Positions 62,903-64,000 of a DNA stretch of 64,000 nucleotides are shown one piece after another. The first letter of the stretch is position 1. The number at the start of each line of letters is the position of its first letter. The position numbers were made by a program, and so were the translations under genes. The stretch comes from CAWDVK01 sp963805715 (GTDB lineage: Bacteria; Actinomycetota; Actinomycetes; Streptosporangiales; Streptosporangiaceae): NCBI GenBank assembly GCA_963805715.1, contig CAWDVK010000007.1:124001-188000 (forward strand). Direction: 5' to 3'. The notes beneath the pieces are model-generated. The model searched no databases. It saw only the letters and a list, made by a program, of their open reading frames with translations, and had not been told where the DNA came from.

Positions 62903-63136
62903 CTAGATATGGACGATCGGGCAGGTCAGCGTCCTGGTGATGCCCGCTACACCCTGGATCTGAGCGACCACGAGCTTGCCGAGGAGGTCCACGTTGTCAG
63001 CCTCGGCCCGGACGATCACGTCATACGGCCCGGTCACGTCGTCGGCCTGGGTCACGCCGGTGATCTGGCTGATGCTGGTCGCGACATCTGCCGCCTTCCC
63101 GACCTCCGTCTGGACGAGAATGTAGGCCTGCACCAT
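62903..63136 (-). CDS. Stand-alone Lrp/AsnC ligand-binding (RAM) domain protein
   Basis: The 77-residue protein begins MVQAYILVQTEVGKAADVATSISQITGVTQADDVTGPYDVIVRAEADNVDLLGKLVVAQIQGVAGI and ends TLTCPIVHI. It is the effector-binding half of Lrp regulators without a DNA-binding domain. Such proteins bind amino acids or modulate full Lrp proteins. RBS GGAGG lies close before the ATG. Confidence 0.93.
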   Translation of the reverse strand: MVQAYILVQTEVGKAADVATSISQITGVTQADDVTGPYDVIVRAEADNVDLLGKLVVAQIQGVAGITRTLTCPIVHI

Positions 63137-63323
63137 GTCGTCCTCCACGGTCGTGTGTGTGATGGACCACGCTACCGTAGGGACCCGGCGGCACCTAGTG
63201 ACCCAGCGGCCTGCGCGGCGATATGGCAGCAGATGGCCTCGGTGACCGGCCATGACCGGCTGGCCCCGGGGTGAGGGCAGCCTTGGCCGGCCGGGACACA
63301 GCCGCCGCATACCGGGCCGGTGA

Positions 63324-63440
63324 GCTGAGTTGGCTCACGGACTGAGCTGGCTCACGGACTGAGCTGGCTCACGGACTGGGCTGGCGGATGGACTGGGCTG
63401 GCGGATGGACTGGGCTGGCGGATGGACTGTGCTGGCGGAC
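63324..63440 (+). repeat. About seven 17-nt tandem repeats ahead of thiL
   Basis: The unit changes along the array: GACTGAGCTGGCTCACG for the first copies, then three of GACTGGGCTGGCGGATG, then GACTGTGCTGGCGGAC. The last copy runs up to the thiL start and its GGCGGA may act as RBS. Confidence 0.9.
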
Positions 63441-63443
63441 CGC

Positions 63444-64000
63444 GTGGAGGCTGTCATTACCGTCGCTGAGCTGGGTGAGTTCGGGCTGATCGCGGCCGTG
63501 CACGCGCTCCTGCCGCGGCCGGCCGACGCCCGCGTGCTCGGGGTCGGCGACGATGCGGCGGTCATCCCGGCCGCCGACGGGCGGGTCGTCGCCACCACCG
63601 ACCTGCTGATCGAGGGCCGCCATTTCCGGCGGGACTGGTCCGGCCCGGCGGACATCGGAGTGAAGGCCGCCGCGCAGAACCTGGCCAACGTCGCGGCGAT
63701 GGGAGCGGCTCCCACGGCCCTGCTGGTCGGGATGGCCCTGCCGGGGACGCTGCCGGCCGCCTGGGTGCTCGATGTGGTGCGCGGCCTGGTGGCGGAGTGT
63801 CAGCGGGCCGGGGCCGCGATCGTGGGAGGCGATGTGACCAGCGCCGACAGCGTCATGCTGGCGATTACCGCCCTCGGCGATCTCGGCGGGCGGGCGCCGG
63901 TGACCAGGGGCGGCGCGCTGCCTGGCGATGTGCTGGCGATCTCCGGCGCTGTCGGCCGGTCGGCGGCCGGGCTGGCGCTGCTGTCTGCCGGCCTGGCAGA
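63444..64000 (+). CDS. thiL: Thiamine-monophosphate kinase, cut by window edge
   Basis: The first 185 residues lie in the window. It reads VAELGEFGLIAAVHALLPRP, then LGVGDDAAVIP (Mg/ATP-binding Asp residues), TTDLLIEGRHFRRDWSGPADIGVKAAAQNLANVAAMGA, and IVGGDVTSADSVMLAITALGDL, all ThiL landmarks. It makes thiamine diphosphate from thiamine phosphate. GTGs at 63429 and 63444 are both possible; each follows a GGCGGA within the repeat array. Confidence 0.92.
   Translation, partial: MEAVITVAELGEFGLIAAVHALLPRPADARVLGVGDDAAVIPAADGRVVATTDLLIEGRHFRRDWSGPADIGVKAAAQNLANVAAMGAAPTALLVGMALPGTLPAAWVLDVVRGLVAECQRAGAAIVGGDVTSADSVMLAITALGDLGGRAPVTRGGALPGDVLAISGAVGRSAAGLALLSAGLA

Overview
The window is about 70% GC, codes densely on both strands, and uses many GTG starts with 4-nt ATGA/GTGA overlaps. 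The conserved order pcrA / B12-binding protein / sucCD / DUF6350 / purN-purH / folD, the gatCAB operon beside ligA, the three-gene pnt operon, and cofC (coenzyme F420) beside plsC-gpsA-ddl-thiL all point to an actinomycete. A Streptosporangiales-like lineage is my inference. No phage, insertion sequence, rRNA or CRISPR array was found.

Layout. 0-19 kb is core metabolism: a saccharopine-dehydrogenase-like fragment, an APC permease, PcrA helicase, a B12-binding protein, succinyl-CoA ligase, a DUF6350 membrane protein, a PstS-like secreted protein, PurN/PurH, FolD, EtfBA, a cysteine desulfurase and MnmA. 19-21.3 kb is a small minus-strand accessory locus: a GntR/UTRA regulator, two tiny paralogous peptides that share the core QYRYEHYDPC, and a GNAT acetyltransferase. 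21.5-37.7 kb holds a methionine-synthase-like protein, LigA, two c-di-GMP GGDEF-EAL proteins around gatCAB, then SerA, LeuB and a threonine-synthase-like enzyme. 37.9-44.3 kb holds an MFS transporter, a TetR/ferritin-like pair with three perfect palindromic operators, an FAH hydrolase, tRNA-Gln and tRNA-Glu, and a LysM/Rpf-like secreted protein. 44.7-54.5 kb is accessory and scarred: a GH65 phosphorylase with only the tail of its HAD partner, a methyltransferase tail, a sulfotransferase, a UbiA/response-regulator junction, pirin and a zeta-kinase locus. 54.5-64 kb holds pntAa-pntAb-pntB, HU, Ddl, gpsA-plsC, cofC, a stand-alone RAM-domain protein and the start of thiL.

Two features run through the window. 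First, seven otherwise normal genes (pcrA, DUF6350, folD, ligA, serA, MFS, gpsA) each carry one frame break that a missing 1-2 bases would explain. Several of these genes are normally essential, so sequencing or assembly error is more likely than decay. Some neighbouring genes are also missing whole segments. Second, short tandem repeats occur in most kinds of gap: three unrelated arrays share a 14-nt period, and others have 8-, 15-, 16- and 17-nt units.

The most novel-looking element is the duplicated tyrosine-rich, Cys-ending micro-peptide pair at 19.88-20.33 kb. Each copy has a near-perfect ribosome binding site.
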